Source: an uncultured Bacteroidales bacterium (GTDB lineage: Bacteria; Bacteroidota; Bacteroidia; Bacteroidales; Muribaculaceae). Taken from it: a stretch of 64,000 nt of DNA. The translations under genes and the position numbers were made by a program. The DNA is taken from contig CACWID010000009.1 in the NCBI GenBank assembly GCA_902760865.1, forward strand, positions 19,202 through 83,201, read 5' to 3'. Shown here piece by piece: positions 26,041 to 34,336 of the stretch; position 1 is the first letter of the stretch, and each line of letters opens with the position of its first letter. The notes below the pieces were generated by a model that saw only the letters and a list, made by a program, of their open reading frames with translations, ran no database searches and was not told the DNA's origin.

Positions 26041-26073
26041 ACATTGATTATAACAGCCCTGCATGCTGGTATT

Positions 26074-26117
26074 AAAAAAATGGGATTGGATTTGTGATAA
26101 TCCAATCCCATTTTTTA
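26074..26117 (-). terminator. Terminator of the C10 protease gene
   Basis: AAAAAATGGGATTGGA pairs perfectly with TCCAATCCCATTTTTT around a ten-base loop; it can act in both directions. Confidence 0.9.
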
Positions 26118-26150
26118 ATTATGTGTGAATCAAGTGTATCTCTCTTCAAC

Positions 26151-29100
26151 TTACCAAGCCTGGGAGAGCAGGTAGTTGATCAGCTTGGTGACATCACCGA
26201 TGTTGATGATGCCGTCCGGGTCACAGTCGGCTGCTGTCAGGTCAATGTCGGTGGCATCTTGCGAGAGTATGTAGTTGATCAGTGTGGTGATATCGTTGAT
26301 GTTGATATTACCGTCCCTGTTCACATCGCCACGGGTGCTGGTGGGACCCTCCTCGGCGTTCTCGTCAAGAACAATCTGCAGCATGGTGGCGTTGCTGGTG
26401 GTAACATCGTCTGCGTAGGCTTCAAATGCGTTCACCGTGCCGCTGGCGGCCTTGACGAAGTGGCTGCCGTCTGCATTCAGGAAGTAAGCGTCCTGGATGT
26501 CCTTGTGGACAAATTCGCCGACGGTCATGTGGTAGGTGCCGCTGGTGATTGCTGTGGGATCGGGCTTCACGGTCACGTTGGCGGCACTGAACACGAAGGT
26601 CTTACCGCGCATGTCGGTGCCGTTGGCGCCGTCATAGGGTGCCACGAAGTAGGGCACATTGGCCTCCAGGGTGTTGCCCATGTAGTCGGCGAGCAGCATG
26701 GCATCGTCCTCGGTGTCCTCTTCCTCATTGAAGCTACAGATCCACAGGCCCTTGGCGTCGTCCTTGCTGTGCATCCAGTCGATGGGTGCGCCGTCGGCTG
26801 TTACGCTGGTTGCTGCAAAGGGCAGCACCATCGTGTTCCAGCCACCTTCTTGCCCGGCGTGGCGGCCGTTGGTGAACTTGCGCTCATAGCTGATGTTCTC
26901 GGCTCTGAAGCGGTAAGGAGCGAAGAAGTCATAGCCGTGATAGAGCACGATGTCGCGCACTGCTACGTTATTCTGGATGACATTCTTGCTTTCAAGGCCG
27001 GCAGGAACATATTTCGAGCCCTGGCCGATATAGAACAATGTATTGGGATTCTCGTTAGGAATCAACGATGTCAAGTTGAGGCCCTCAAGGCTCACTGCCA
27101 CAGCGTTGTCAGGAACGCGGATGCCGTTATAGGCCTTGTAGCCGACGCGGTTACCGTGACCGTCCCAGACCACCATACCGCGGTCAATGGTGTAGTACTT
27201 AGACTCACCCGGCTTGACAAGGTTGGTAGTCACCTCGTTCTCGTTGCGGCCGTAGATGTTGAGCGCATAGACCGAGCCGTAGGCCAGGTTATCAAACTCG
27301 AAGTAGAACGTCTGAGTTTCGCCAGCGGGGATAATGACGTTCTTGCTCAGATAGGTAATCATCGAGCCGTGGCCGTTCTCGTCGACGATGAACAGCGGGG
27401 CCAGGATATAGCGGTTGTATTCGCCCTCGGTGTTGTTGTTGGTTACATCCACCTTGAATTTGATGTGGCTGTCATAGATGATCATGTTCTCATCGGCATT
27501 CAAGGCATTGATGTCGACGCTCAGGTTCATGGGATAGACCACACTGCCGGCGATGTTTACTGAGCCCGTGCCGGGAATAGACGGATTCCAGTCGGAGTCG
27601 TATGCTGAGAGGTAGGCAGTCTTGGCGCCAGCATTCTTCGGCGTGAAGTTGAAGGTTACCACCTTGGTGCCGCCGGCGGGAATCTCGGCCTCGACCACCG
27701 AGGTGTACTGGCTGTACTCGTCAAGCTGCTCATTGCTCACATACAGGAAGAGCCTGCCGCTGAAACGGTCATCGCTGTTGTTCTTCACAGTAACGTTGCA
27801 CTGCTCGGCTGCACCCACCTTCTCGCCACCAGTAAACTCAAAGTTGGTGGACTGGAGGTCAAGGACGGGATGGTCCTCAAAGGTTACCCAGTTGCCGTCG
27901 AAGGTGGCTTTGATGTAGTAGCGGTCGCTCTCGATCATGGGATCCCAGACGTTAGAGCCGGGGATTGAGCTGACAGGAACAATCTTGTAGGTGCCGCTGG
28001 TGATACCCTGTCCGAAGGGATAGGTCACTGAAGACTGATTCTCGGGCCAGCTGTCGGTGATGGACAGGTAGCTTGTACCATAATAAGTCTGGGCAATGAT
28101 GTCCACGAAATTGTCGTTGCTGTCATAGAGGGCAATACCGCGCAGGTACTTGGTGCCGTCATCGATGTGGTCCTCGGCGGTAACCTTGATGTAGCGGCGC
28201 TTGTTGAGCTTGAAGGCGCCGTCGTCGCTGCGCTCAAAGGTGCGTGTTCCCGTGTAGTACATGTTGAACACGGTCAATCGGTGGTCCACCTCTTCGGGCT
28301 GTCCGCTGTAACCAGGCTGGATACCGATGATGGCGGTTTGGTCGATGTTGTAGCCCTCGGCGCTCGTTACCGAAGCAACGCCACCGCCAGCATAGGGGTT
28401 GAGAATTGACAGGACGAAGTAGCCGTCACCAAGTCCGCCCCATCCCCAGTTGATGTGGAACAGGTCGCCGTAGGCATAGCCGTCGCAGATGAAGGAGTGT
28501 CCACCTCCCGAGCCGGAGCGGCCGTTATAAATCAAGGGACGGCCCTCGGCCAGTTCCTGATAGATCATGTCTTCCCAGGTGTCCTGCTCATAGTCGCTGC
28601 GGTAAACCAGCTTGGCATCGTAGTTGAAGTAATCGTTCAGTGCAGTGGGGATATAGGGGTCGCTTGTGCTAGAGGCATTGACACCATACTGCATGTGGGC
28701 AGCACAGCCGGCATAGAGCATGAGCCATGCCACGGCATCCTTCTCGGCCTGCGTCTCGCCGCCGGTGTAGTTGTCGCGCATGTTATCCCAGTCAAAGTAG
28801 ATGGGATATAGCGGGTCGGTGTCAAAAGCACCATACTCTTCTTGCCAATAGTAAGTCACTAAATAGGAAGGTATCACTTGGCTGCAAGCTATGGGGTGCT
28901 TATAGTAGTTCATGATCTGTGCCATCGAAGTGGCAACGCAACCCGTGTAAGCCATTTCGCCGATAGTGTCCCCGTTCTCGTCGATGTCCATGAACTCAGG
29001 GCATTGGTCCCAATAAGGGGCACCCTGGTCCCAGTGGCTGGAGATCAGCGGCGAGATGCTGTTGTGAGTGGGACGTGGCGAGTTGAAGCCCTCATTGCCC

Positions 29101-29489
29101 GTGATGCCGAGCATGTCCAGCTGGGAAATCTGCTGGGCATAGCCCTCGAGCCATGACTTCATGTTGGCGGGCACGTGGTTGGGGTCGAAGTTGCCGTTGT
29201 CGACGTAGCCCAGGATAGGCGTCGTGCGGTCGTCACCCGAGACGATGATGTAGCCCTGATTGCCGGTAGTATTAAAGATGTAGTAACTGCAGGACTGTGA
29301 TGCTGCCTGCTGGCCATTGGCGTTCAGTCTTGGGGTCTGGCTTACGGGAACAGATTGCAGCCTTACGCTTGCACGGTGCTCTTGCATGAACTTACTGGCC
29401 GTCTGCAGGGCCTGGCTTGGTGTCACTGGGGCCGCCAGTGCTGTCGCAATGGCGCATAGAAGAGAGGCTAGGAATGTTAATTTCTTCAT
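26151..29489 (-). CDS. Exported C10 (streptopain-like) cysteine protease with dockerin-like C-terminus
   Basis: A 1112-residue protein: signal peptide (1-19), pro-region, and C10 catalytic domain with the cysteine in YTGCVATSMAQIMNYYKHP (Cys near 182) and the histidine in SGGGHSFICDGY (His near 331), then FHINWGWGG. Next comes a long stretch of beta-rich modules (about 400-1040), including a CARDB-like segment (VTVKNNSDDRFSGRLFLYVS), and finally two dockerin-like calcium loops (GDVNRDGNININDITTLI and CDPDGIINIGDVTKLI). The role is presumably extracellular peptide degradation. The dockerin tail suggests docking or calcium stabilisation, but no cohesin is seen in the window. Confidence 0.92.
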   Translation of the reverse strand: MKKLTFLASLLCAIATALAAPVTPSQALQTASKFMQEHRASVRLQSVPVSQTPRLNANGQQAASQSCSYYIFNTTGNQGYIIVSGDDRTTPILGYVDNGNFDPNHVPANMKSWLEGYAQQISQLDMLGITGNEGFNSPRPTHNSISPLISSHWDQGAPYWDQCPEFMDIDENGDTIGEMAYTGCVATSMAQIMNYYKHPIACSQVIPSYLVTYYWQEEYGAFDTDPLYPIYFDWDNMRDNYTGGETQAEKDAVAWLMLYAGCAAHMQYGVNASSTSDPYIPTALNDYFNYDAKLVYRSDYEQDTWEDMIYQELAEGRPLIYNGRSGSGGGHSFICDGYAYGDLFHINWGWGGLGDGYFVLSILNPYAGGGVASVTSAEGYNIDQTAIIGIQPGYSGQPEEVDHRLTVFNMYYTGTRTFERSDDGAFKLNKRRYIKVTAEDHIDDGTKYLRGIALYDSNDNFVDIIAQTYYGTSYLSITDSWPENQSSVTYPFGQGITSGTYKIVPVSSIPGSNVWDPMIESDRYYIKATFDGNWVTFEDHPVLDLQSTNFEFTGGEKVGAAEQCNVTVKNNSDDRFSGRLFLYVSNEQLDEYSQYTSVVEAEIPAGGTKVVTFNFTPKNAGAKTAYLSAYDSDWNPSIPGTGSVNIAGSVVYPMNLSVDINALNADENMIIYDSHIKFKVDVTNNNTEGEYNRYILAPLFIVDENGHGSMITYLSKNVIIPAGETQTFYFEFDNLAYGSVYALNIYGRNENEVTTNLVKPGESKYYTIDRGMVVWDGHGNRVGYKAYNGIRVPDNAVAVSLEGLNLTSLIPNENPNTLFYIGQGSKYVPAGLESKNVIQNNVAVRDIVLYHGYDFFAPYRFRAENISYERKFTNGRHAGQEGGWNTMVLPFAATSVTADGAPIDWMHSKDDAKGLWICSFNEEEDTEDDAMLLADYMGNTLEANVPYFVAPYDGANGTDMRGKTFVFSAANVTVKPDPTAITSGTYHMTVGEFVHKDIQDAYFLNADGSHFVKAASGTVNAFEAYADDVTTSNATMLQIVLDENAEEGPTSTRGDVNRDGNININDITTLINYILSQDATDIDLTAADCDPDGIINIGDVTKLINYLLSQAW

Positions 29490-29552
29490 TTCTAAGTGTT
29501 AATGTTGATATTATTGTTAATTAGATAAGCATCACAATAGTGATTGGGTTTG

Positions 29553-29560
29553 CAAAAATA
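29553..29560 (-). promoter_or_regulatory. -7 element of the C10 protease gene
   Basis: Leftward TATTTTTG, implying a leader of about 60 bases. Confidence 0.55.
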
Positions 29561-29583
29561 TAAGGTTTTTTGAAAATATGCAA

Positions 29584-29621
29584 TTTTTGGAGCAGAAAAT
29601 GAAGGTCTTCTGCTCCAAAAA
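29584..29621. terminator. Terminator after the YitT-family gene
   Basis: TTTTTGGAGCAGA pairs perfectly with TCTGCTCCAAAAA around a 12-base loop. It stands between the YitT gene end and the protease promoter. Confidence 0.75.
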
Positions 29622-29683
29622 TTAAACTTTGTAATGAAAAATGTCGGAAAACTGCGATTTTTTTATCGCAGGATGATGCCGTT

Positions 29684-30607
29684 TCAGTCGGTAGTGGACT
29701 GGTCTTGTTCTTGGGCCTGTTCCTTCTTGCTGTGGACGCGCACCTTGAGTTCGTCAAAGCCGAATCCATAGACACTGTTGACGTTGCTCTGGGTGATGAT
29801 AGCCCCGCGGTCGGTCTCCTTGATGATGCGGAAGATGTTCACGCTCTCGTGCTTGCGGCACATCACCATGACAATCTTCACGTTGTCCTTGGTGTACCAG
29901 CCGGTGCCGTCCAGGATGGTGCAGCCGCGGTGCGCCTCAGAGATGACGTTGTCGGCAATCTCCTTCCACTTCTTGCTGATGATCATGAATTGGACGCTCT
30001 GGCGCGTGTTGTTGATCACGCGGTCGGCAGCCACCGAGTAGATGACCATGAAGATAAGACCATACACGATCTTGTCGATGGAGTGGAACAGCAGCCACGA
30101 GGAGCAGATGATGAGCACGTCGCAGTACATCATCGTGCGGCCGAACGAGATGGTGCTGTGCTTGGCGACCATCGCGGCAATGATGTCGGTGCCGCCGGTG
30201 CTGCCGCCGTGGGTGAACACCACGCCCAGGCCCAGGCCGCACAAGACGGCGCCCAGGATGACGTTCATGAACGGCTGCCCCTCGACAATCGGGGTCGGGA
30301 ACATCGGCTGGAGGAATCCGATGCAGATCGTCGATATCGTTGCACCGATGATGGTCCTCAGCACGAACTGCTTGCCCACACTGCGGAAGGCGATGCACAG
30401 CAGGATGATGTTGATGACGTAGTAGGTCACTGCCACGTTCCACCCCAGCCAGTAGTGGATCAACGACGACAGACCCGTCACGCTGCCGATTACGATCTTC
30501 TCAGGCAGGATAAACGCGGTGAAACCGAACGCATAAGTGAACAGGCCCAACGTGATCATCACGTAGTCCTTCACGAAGTTAAGGGTTTTTCTTGTCTTGT
30601 CAGTCAT
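29684..30607 (-). CDS. YitT family membrane protein (DUF161/DUF2179)
   Basis: A 307-residue protein with five or six N-terminal helices (about 15-195), the glycine-rich FTHGGSTGGTDIIAAMVAKH typical of the family, and a soluble C-terminal DUF2179 domain (about 220-290; GCTILDGTGWYTKDNVKIVMVMC). Function is unknown; DUF2179 has a ferredoxin-like regulatory fold. Single gene with its own promoter. Confidence 0.9.
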   Translation of the reverse strand: MTDKTRKTLNFVKDYVMITLGLFTYAFGFTAFILPEKIVIGSVTGLSSLIHYWLGWNVAVTYYVINIILLCIAFRSVGKQFVLRTIIGATISTICIGFLQPMFPTPIVEGQPFMNVILGAVLCGLGLGVVFTHGGSTGGTDIIAAMVAKHSTISFGRTMMYCDVLIICSSWLLFHSIDKIVYGLIFMVIYSVAADRVINNTRQSVQFMIISKKWKEIADNVISEAHRGCTILDGTGWYTKDNVKIVMVMCRKHESVNIFRIIKETDRGAIITQSNVNSVYGFGFDELKVRVHSKKEQAQEQDQSTTD

Positions 30608-30632
30608 ATCAATTGATTATTTTTTCAGCCTA

Positions 30633-30640
30633 CAAAATTA
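30633..30640 (-). promoter_or_regulatory. -7 element of the YitT gene
   Basis: Leftward TAATTTTG with a leader of about 20 bases. Confidence 0.6.
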
Positions 30641-30919
30641 CTCAAAAAAACTGAAACCGCTCACCTCAACCCCGTTTATTCAATCCACGGGGCCGCTATG
30701 AGGAGGCTGGCTCTTAGGATGGAATTGTTGAGGAGGGTTTTCATTGGGTGGGATGTTTTTATTTGTTGTTGATGTTGTCGTGGGTTGGTTGGGAAAAACG
30801 GTGGGGCGTTTTTCTTGTCTGAGTTGCAAAGTTAAGGCTTTAGAGGGGCAAAAGCAAGTTTTTGGTCTTGTTTCTTGAGATTTCTGGTCGAAGTTTGGGT
30901 CGGTTGAGAAAAACATTTG
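30641..30919. other. Intergenic stretch, G+T-rich on this strand, no gene accepted
   Basis: C-poor, G/T-rich DNA resembling 12.9-13.3 kb in composition. The only long frame (leftward, 84 codons) gives a Pro/Thr/Lys/Gln-rich product without family character and overlaps the next promoter, so I do not call it. A promoter-like TACCTTTA at 30920 precedes the next gene. Confidence 0.55.
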
Positions 30920-30965
30920 TACCTTTATGGGCAAAAAGATATCAATTTATTAAAGATTAGACACA

Positions 30966-31313
30966 ATGATTACAAGATTGATTATTTCGGGTCTGGCGGT
31001 ACTGGTTACCGCTCTGACGCTGGATGGCGTGACTGTAGAGCCCTGGTGGTGGGCTGTGATTATCGCCATTGTACTCGGGTTTATCAACTCGTGCATCCGT
31101 CCGCTGGTGAAGTTGCTGGCGTTGCCGATCAACATGCTGACGCTTGGCTTGTTCACGCTAGTCATCAATGCCCTGATGGTGATGCTGTGCTCGTGGATTG
31201 TGGGCCCGCACTTCATGGTGGCCAACTTCTGGTGGGCATTGGCTTTCAGCATAGTGTTGACGCTGGTGAACTGGCTGCTGCATGTGTTCTTCCCTGCGAA
31301 AAAGAAGAAGTAG
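30966..31313 (+). CDS. Mycobacterial 4TM holin-superfamily (YvlD-like) membrane protein
   Basis: A 115-residue protein with four hydrophobic helices (about 3-22, 26-46, 53-76, 86-108) and the conserved GFINSCIRPLVKLLALPINMLTLGLFTLVINA block. The name holin is historical; these chromosomal proteins are not phage lysis proteins, and there is no phage gene nearby. Function unknown. Followed by a TTAGNNN array and convergent with tdk. Confidence 0.88.
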   Translation: MITRLIISGLAVLVTALTLDGVTVEPWWWAVIIAIVLGFINSCIRPLVKLLALPINMLTLGLFTLVINALMVMLCSWIVGPHFMVANFWWALAFSIVLTLVNWLLHVFFPAKKKK

Positions 31314-31340
31314 GTTTTAGACTTTAGACATTAGACTTTA
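31312..31340. repeat. TTAGNNN heptamer array (short)
   Basis: Three to four 7-base units (TTAGACT, TTAGACA, TTAGACT) begin at the stop codon of the preceding gene. Confidence 0.6.
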
Positions 31341-31374
31341 AGGGATTAGCGGGTGTTTGCACTCGTTGTGAAAA

Positions 31375-31444
31375 TGCGAATTACGCCAATTAAACGATGG
31401 CCCCACTCAGTGGATACCGATTCGTTTAATTGGCGTAATTCGTA
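31375..31444. repeat. Long perfect hairpin built from AATTCG-type repeat words
   Basis: A 20-bp perfect inverted repeat (31378-31397 against 31422-31441, extended to about 23 bp with a G-T pair) encloses a 24-base loop. The arms share words with the dispersed repeats at 0.2-0.7 and 25.6-25.9 kb (GTAATTCGTAGTTT). It sits between two convergent genes and could also stop transcription, but has no T run. Confidence 0.75.
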
Positions 31445-31456
31445 GTTTGATGTGTC

Positions 31457-32086
31457 TTATTCGCCCTCGAACTTGATGGCGTTGCGGTTGGTGCTCTCGA
31501 TGCGGCGGTTGCGCCAGCAGCGGCGGCACAGGGAGACGTACTTGTCGTCGCCGCCAATCTCGACCTGGTTACCGTCGGTGACGATGTTGCCCTGGGCGTC
31601 GATGCGGGCGTTGATGATGGTCTTGCGTCCGCAGGAGCAGGTGGACTTGATCTCCTCGATGGTGTCGGCGAGTTCGAACAGGCGCCGCGAGCCCTCGAAC
31701 ATGTGGGACTGGAAGTCGGTCCTCAGTCCGTAGCACACGACATTGACCCCGTAGTCATCGACGATGCGTGCGAGCTGGTCGATCTGCGGAGCGGAGAGGA
31801 ACTGGGCCTCGTCGATGAGGATCCAGTCCTTGACGACGAGGGTGGTGTCGAACATCTCCTTGAGCATGACGTAGAGGTCACTCTCGGGGTAAATCCATGA
31901 GCACTTGCGCTCGATGCCGATGCGTGAGCGTATGACGTTGTCGTTCTCGCGGTCGTCGATGATGGGCTTCATGCACAGGTATTGCATGCCTCGCTCCTCG
32001 AAGTTGTAGGCCTGGGTGAGCAGCATGGCGGTCTTGGCGGACCCCATCGTGCCGTATCTGAAGTATAATTTCCCTATTCCGTTCAT
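31457..32086 (-). CDS. tdk: Thymidine kinase (type II)
   Basis: A 209-residue cytoplasmic salvage enzyme making dTMP from thymidine and ATP. P-loop variant FRYGTMGSAKTAMLLTQAY (about 9-27), Walker-B-like DWILIDEAQFLS with the catalytic glutamate, and the C-terminal zinc lasso with four cysteines (CSCGRK and CRRC). Length is typical. The predicted leader begins with a hairpin (GGTCCCGCT/AGCGGACC type, 32133-32152). Confidence 0.95.
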   Translation of the reverse strand: MNGIGKLYFRYGTMGSAKTAMLLTQAYNFEERGMQYLCMKPIIDDRENDNVIRSRIGIERKCSWIYPESDLYVMLKEMFDTTLVVKDWILIDEAQFLSAPQIDQLARIVDDYGVNVVCYGLRTDFQSHMFEGSRRLFELADTIEEIKSTCSCGRKTIINARIDAQGNIVTDGNQVEIGGDDKYVSLCRRCWRNRRIESTNRNAIKFEGE

Positions 32087-32157
32087 GTCAATGCTATGAT
32101 AAAATGCTCGTTGTCAAGTTGTTGCTAAAACAGGTCCGCTCTGAGCGGGACCGACAA

Positions 32158-32165
32158 CAAAGTTA
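32158..32165 (-). promoter_or_regulatory. -7 element of tdk
   Basis: Leftward TAACTTTG, leader about 68 bases. Confidence 0.6.
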
Positions 32166-32412
32166 CTGTTTTCCTGCCAATCGCCCACAAGTTTCGCAAC
32201 AAAAAAGTTATTAACACCGATTGGTGGCAGTGTCATCATTCGCCTTGGAATTTTTAATCGGCCTAACGGCCGAGAAATTAAAAAAAAATTTTTAAAAAAT
32301 TAAACAAGACGACATTATTGTTTCTTCGGGCGAAGCGCGACTCAATCTGCAGCGAATGAATTGTGGCACATCCTCATGCCTCGACGGGGTGGCACAGGGA
32401 CGGGCTGGGGGT
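32166..32412. other. Intergenic stretch with one AT-flanked hairpin
   Basis: No gene is seen. A hairpin TCGGCC-taac-GGCCGA, flanked by TTTTTAAT and AATTAAAAA (about 32250-32290), could be a terminator, but no gene ending there is apparent. An unrecognised short RNA is possible. Confidence 0.45.
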
Positions 32413-32459
32413 AAAAAAGCGCAATGACGGCTTGCCACAGGGGGCTCGCTGCCATTGCG
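32411..32459 (-). terminator. Terminator downstream of the zinc-ribbon gene
   Basis: Read leftward, GCAATGGC pairs with GCCGTCATTGC-type sequence (GCAATG/CATTGC core), followed by GCTTTTTTAC. It lies about 100 bases beyond the stop, leaving a long 3' untranslated region; a small CTCTAG/CTAGAG hairpin (about 32530-32550) lies in between. Confidence 0.6.
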
Positions 32460-32555
32460 GTGTCTCGTAGTGGTTGGATCTCGATACTAAGGCCTCGCGT
32501 GTGTAGTTGATGGCCTCTGAGTCCAGTCCGCTAACGCTCTAGGGCGGTGCTAGAG

Positions 32556-33326
32556 TTATTTGTTCTTAGCGCTCTCGGTGGAGATGCCGACCAGCTCGGG
32601 GTCGATGAGGATGCGTCCGCAGTACTCACAGACGATCACCTTCTTGTGCATCTTGATCTCCATCTGTCGCTGAGCGGGGATGCGGTTGAAGCAGCCGCCG
32701 CAAGCGTTGCGCTGCACGACGACGATACCCAGACCGTTGCGGGTGTTCTTGCGGATGCGCTTGAAGGCGGTGAGAAGTCGCTCCTCGATCTTGTTCTCCT
32801 GCTTCTTGGCCTTCTCGCGGAGGGTTTCCTCCTTCTGCTTGTTCTCGGAGACGATCTCGTTGAGCTCGCTCTTCTTCTCCTCGAGGGCATGCTCGCGGTC
32901 GGCTACCATATCCCTTGCCTTGCCGATCTCGGCCTTGAGGGCGTCGATGCGTCGTGCTGCCTCGTTCATCTTCTTCTCGGCGAGCTCGATGTTCAGGGTC
33001 TGGTACTCGATCTCCTTGGTCAGGTAGTCGTACTCACGGTTGTTGCGCACGTTGTCCTGGTCGGCGGTGTACTTGTCGATCAGTTCCTCGGATTTGGCCT
33101 TGATGTCGCGGTTGTTAGCCAGTTCCTGCTGCTGCACAGCTACCTCGTCCTCGTACTTGGCCACGCGCGTCTGGAGACCGGCGATCTCGTCCTCGAGGTC
33201 CTGTACTTCCTGAGGCAGTTCACCTCTGAGCGTCTTGATGGCGTCAATCTCGGAGAGTTTCTGCTGCAGGTCATAGAGTGCCTTGAGTTTTTCTTCAACG
33301 GTGAGTTCTTTCTTCTGTGTTGCCAT
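32556..33326 (-). CDS. C4-type zinc-ribbon coiled-coil protein
   Basis: A 256-residue protein: a long antiparallel coiled coil (about 10-190; LQKLSEIDAIKTLRGELPQEV ... EKKMNEAARRIDAL) followed by a C-terminal zinc ribbon with CGGCFNRIP and CEYCGRIL. This is the widely conserved CT398/FlgZ-like family, thought to bind RNA or nucleic acid; its precise role is unsettled. It follows the Nif3-like gene across a gap containing a heptamer hairpin repeat, as part of one leftward unit. Confidence 0.88.
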   Translation of the reverse strand: MATQKKELTVEEKLKALYDLQQKLSEIDAIKTLRGELPQEVQDLEDEIAGLQTRVAKYEDEVAVQQQELANNRDIKAKSEELIDKYTADQDNVRNNREYDYLTKEIEYQTLNIELAEKKMNEAARRIDALKAEIGKARDMVADREHALEEKKSELNEIVSENKQKEETLREKAKKQENKIEERLLTAFKRIRKNTRNGLGIVVVQRNACGGCFNRIPAQRQMEIKMHKKVIVCEYCGRILIDPELVGISTESAKNK

Positions 33327-33334
33327 AATTTTTT

Positions 33335-33410
33335 GTTTTCAGTTTCCAGTTTTCAGTTTTCAGTTGATTGCGGAAGCCGCTGTCAACTGACGACTGACAA
33401 CTGAGAACTA
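33335..33410. repeat. CAGTTNT heptamer array with hairpin core
   Basis: Units of seven bases (CAGTTTC, CAGTTTT, CAGTTTT, CAGTTGA) lead into the inverted repeat CAGTTGA ... TCAACTG around GCGGAAGCCGC, then complementary CTGACAACTGA words. The same design recurs at 48.8 kb. Confidence 0.75.
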
Positions 33411-33411
33411 T

Positions 33412-34212
33412 TTATAGATAATTCACTTGGTTTGTCTCGTTTTTTGCAAAAGCGACTGCAAAGGTAGGATTTTTTTTCTGAATAATCTCTAAAAAAATCT
33501 CTTTTGTGAAATGCTCGCTCTCGTAGTGCCCGATGTCGGCGACGACGATGCGCTGGCTGTTGTCCAGGAAATCGTGGTATCGCATGTCGGCGGTGACATA
33601 GAGCTGGGCTCCGAGCTGGACGGCTTTGTCGAGCAGGAAACCGCCTGCTCCGCCGCACAGGGCTACGCGGCTGACCATGGTGTCGGCATTGCCGCTGTAG
33701 CGCACGGCACCGACCTCGAAGGCCTCCTTGACGCGCTTGAGCACCTCGCGTGCCGTCATGGGCTCGATGTCGCCGATGACGCCGCATCCCGCCTGCGTGC
33801 TGTCACCGTCGCCGTAGGGGTCCACACGGTTGTCGTCGAGGAAGGTGACTCCCGTCATCCCTATCTTGTCGGCCATGCGGAAGGACACCCCCTGCCAGGC
33901 GCTGTCCATGTTGGTATGGGCGCTGTAGATGGTGATGTCGTGCTTGATGGCCATGGCCACGGTGCGCTCCACGGGCGTGCGGCCCATGATCTTCTTCAGG
34001 CCCCGGAAGATGAGCGGGTGGTGCGAGATGACGAGGTTGAAGCCACGGTCGATGGCCTCGCTGACGACAGCCTCGGTAGCGTCGGTGCACAGGAGCACTC
34101 CGGTGACCTCTGCCTCGGGGTCGCCCACCTGGATGCCCGCATTGTCCCATTCCTCCTGCAGCCTGAGCGGGGCGTACTGCTCGATGGCGTCGGTGATGTC
34201 TCGGATAATCAT
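33412..34212 (-). CDS. Nif3-like dinuclear metal centre protein (YbgI/YqfO family)
   Basis: A 266-residue protein forming hexameric toroids with a dimetal site. Metal ligands are visible in the ISHHPLIF block (HH near 62) and in the C-terminal VADIGHYESEHF (HxxxE). EWDNAGIQVGDP at the start is the family signature. It is of the short form without the PII-like insert. Proposed roles include GTP cyclohydrolase-like or metal-handling activity, but none is settled. Lies between aspS and the zinc-ribbon gene on one strand. Confidence 0.93.
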   Translation of the reverse strand: MIIRDITDAIEQYAPLRLQEEWDNAGIQVGDPEAEVTGVLLCTDATEAVVSEAIDRGFNLVISHHPLIFRGLKKIMGRTPVERTVAMAIKHDITIYSAHTNMDSAWQGVSFRMADKIGMTGVTFLDDNRVDPYGDGDSTQAGCGVIGDIEPMTAREVLKRVKEAFEVGAVRYSGNADTMVSRVALCGGAGGFLLDKAVQLGAQLYVTADMRYHDFLDNSQRIVVADIGHYESEHFTKEIFLEIIQKKNPTFAVAFAKNETNQVNYL

Positions 34213-34239
34213 TAACCTAGTGGTTGTTGGCCCTGGTGA

Positions 34240-34316
34240 CTAGAGAAACTAGATGCTCTAGACGTTCTAGATGCTCTAGATATTCTAGATATTCTAGATA
34301 TTCTAGATTCTCTAGT
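34240..34316. repeat. CTAGANNNN nonamer array
   Basis: Nine-base units, each starting CTAGA (followed by TGCT, CGTT, TGCT, TATT, TATT, TATT, TTCT), run between aspS and the Nif3 gene. The array is dense in CTAG, a tetramer that is generally scarce in bacterial DNA. Confidence 0.85.
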
Positions 34317-34336
34317 AGAAGGGGCTAATTGTTGTT

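Noticed and set aside
30680-30934. 84-codon leftward frame between YitT and holin-like genes
   Set aside because: Lies in C-poor DNA, product dominated by Pro/Thr/Gln/Lys, overlaps the rightward promoter, and has no leftward promoter.
30966-31313. Prophage remnant suggested by the holin-superfamily name
   Set aside because: The protein is of the chromosomal YvlD-like type, and no endolysin, portal, capsid or integrase is nearby.
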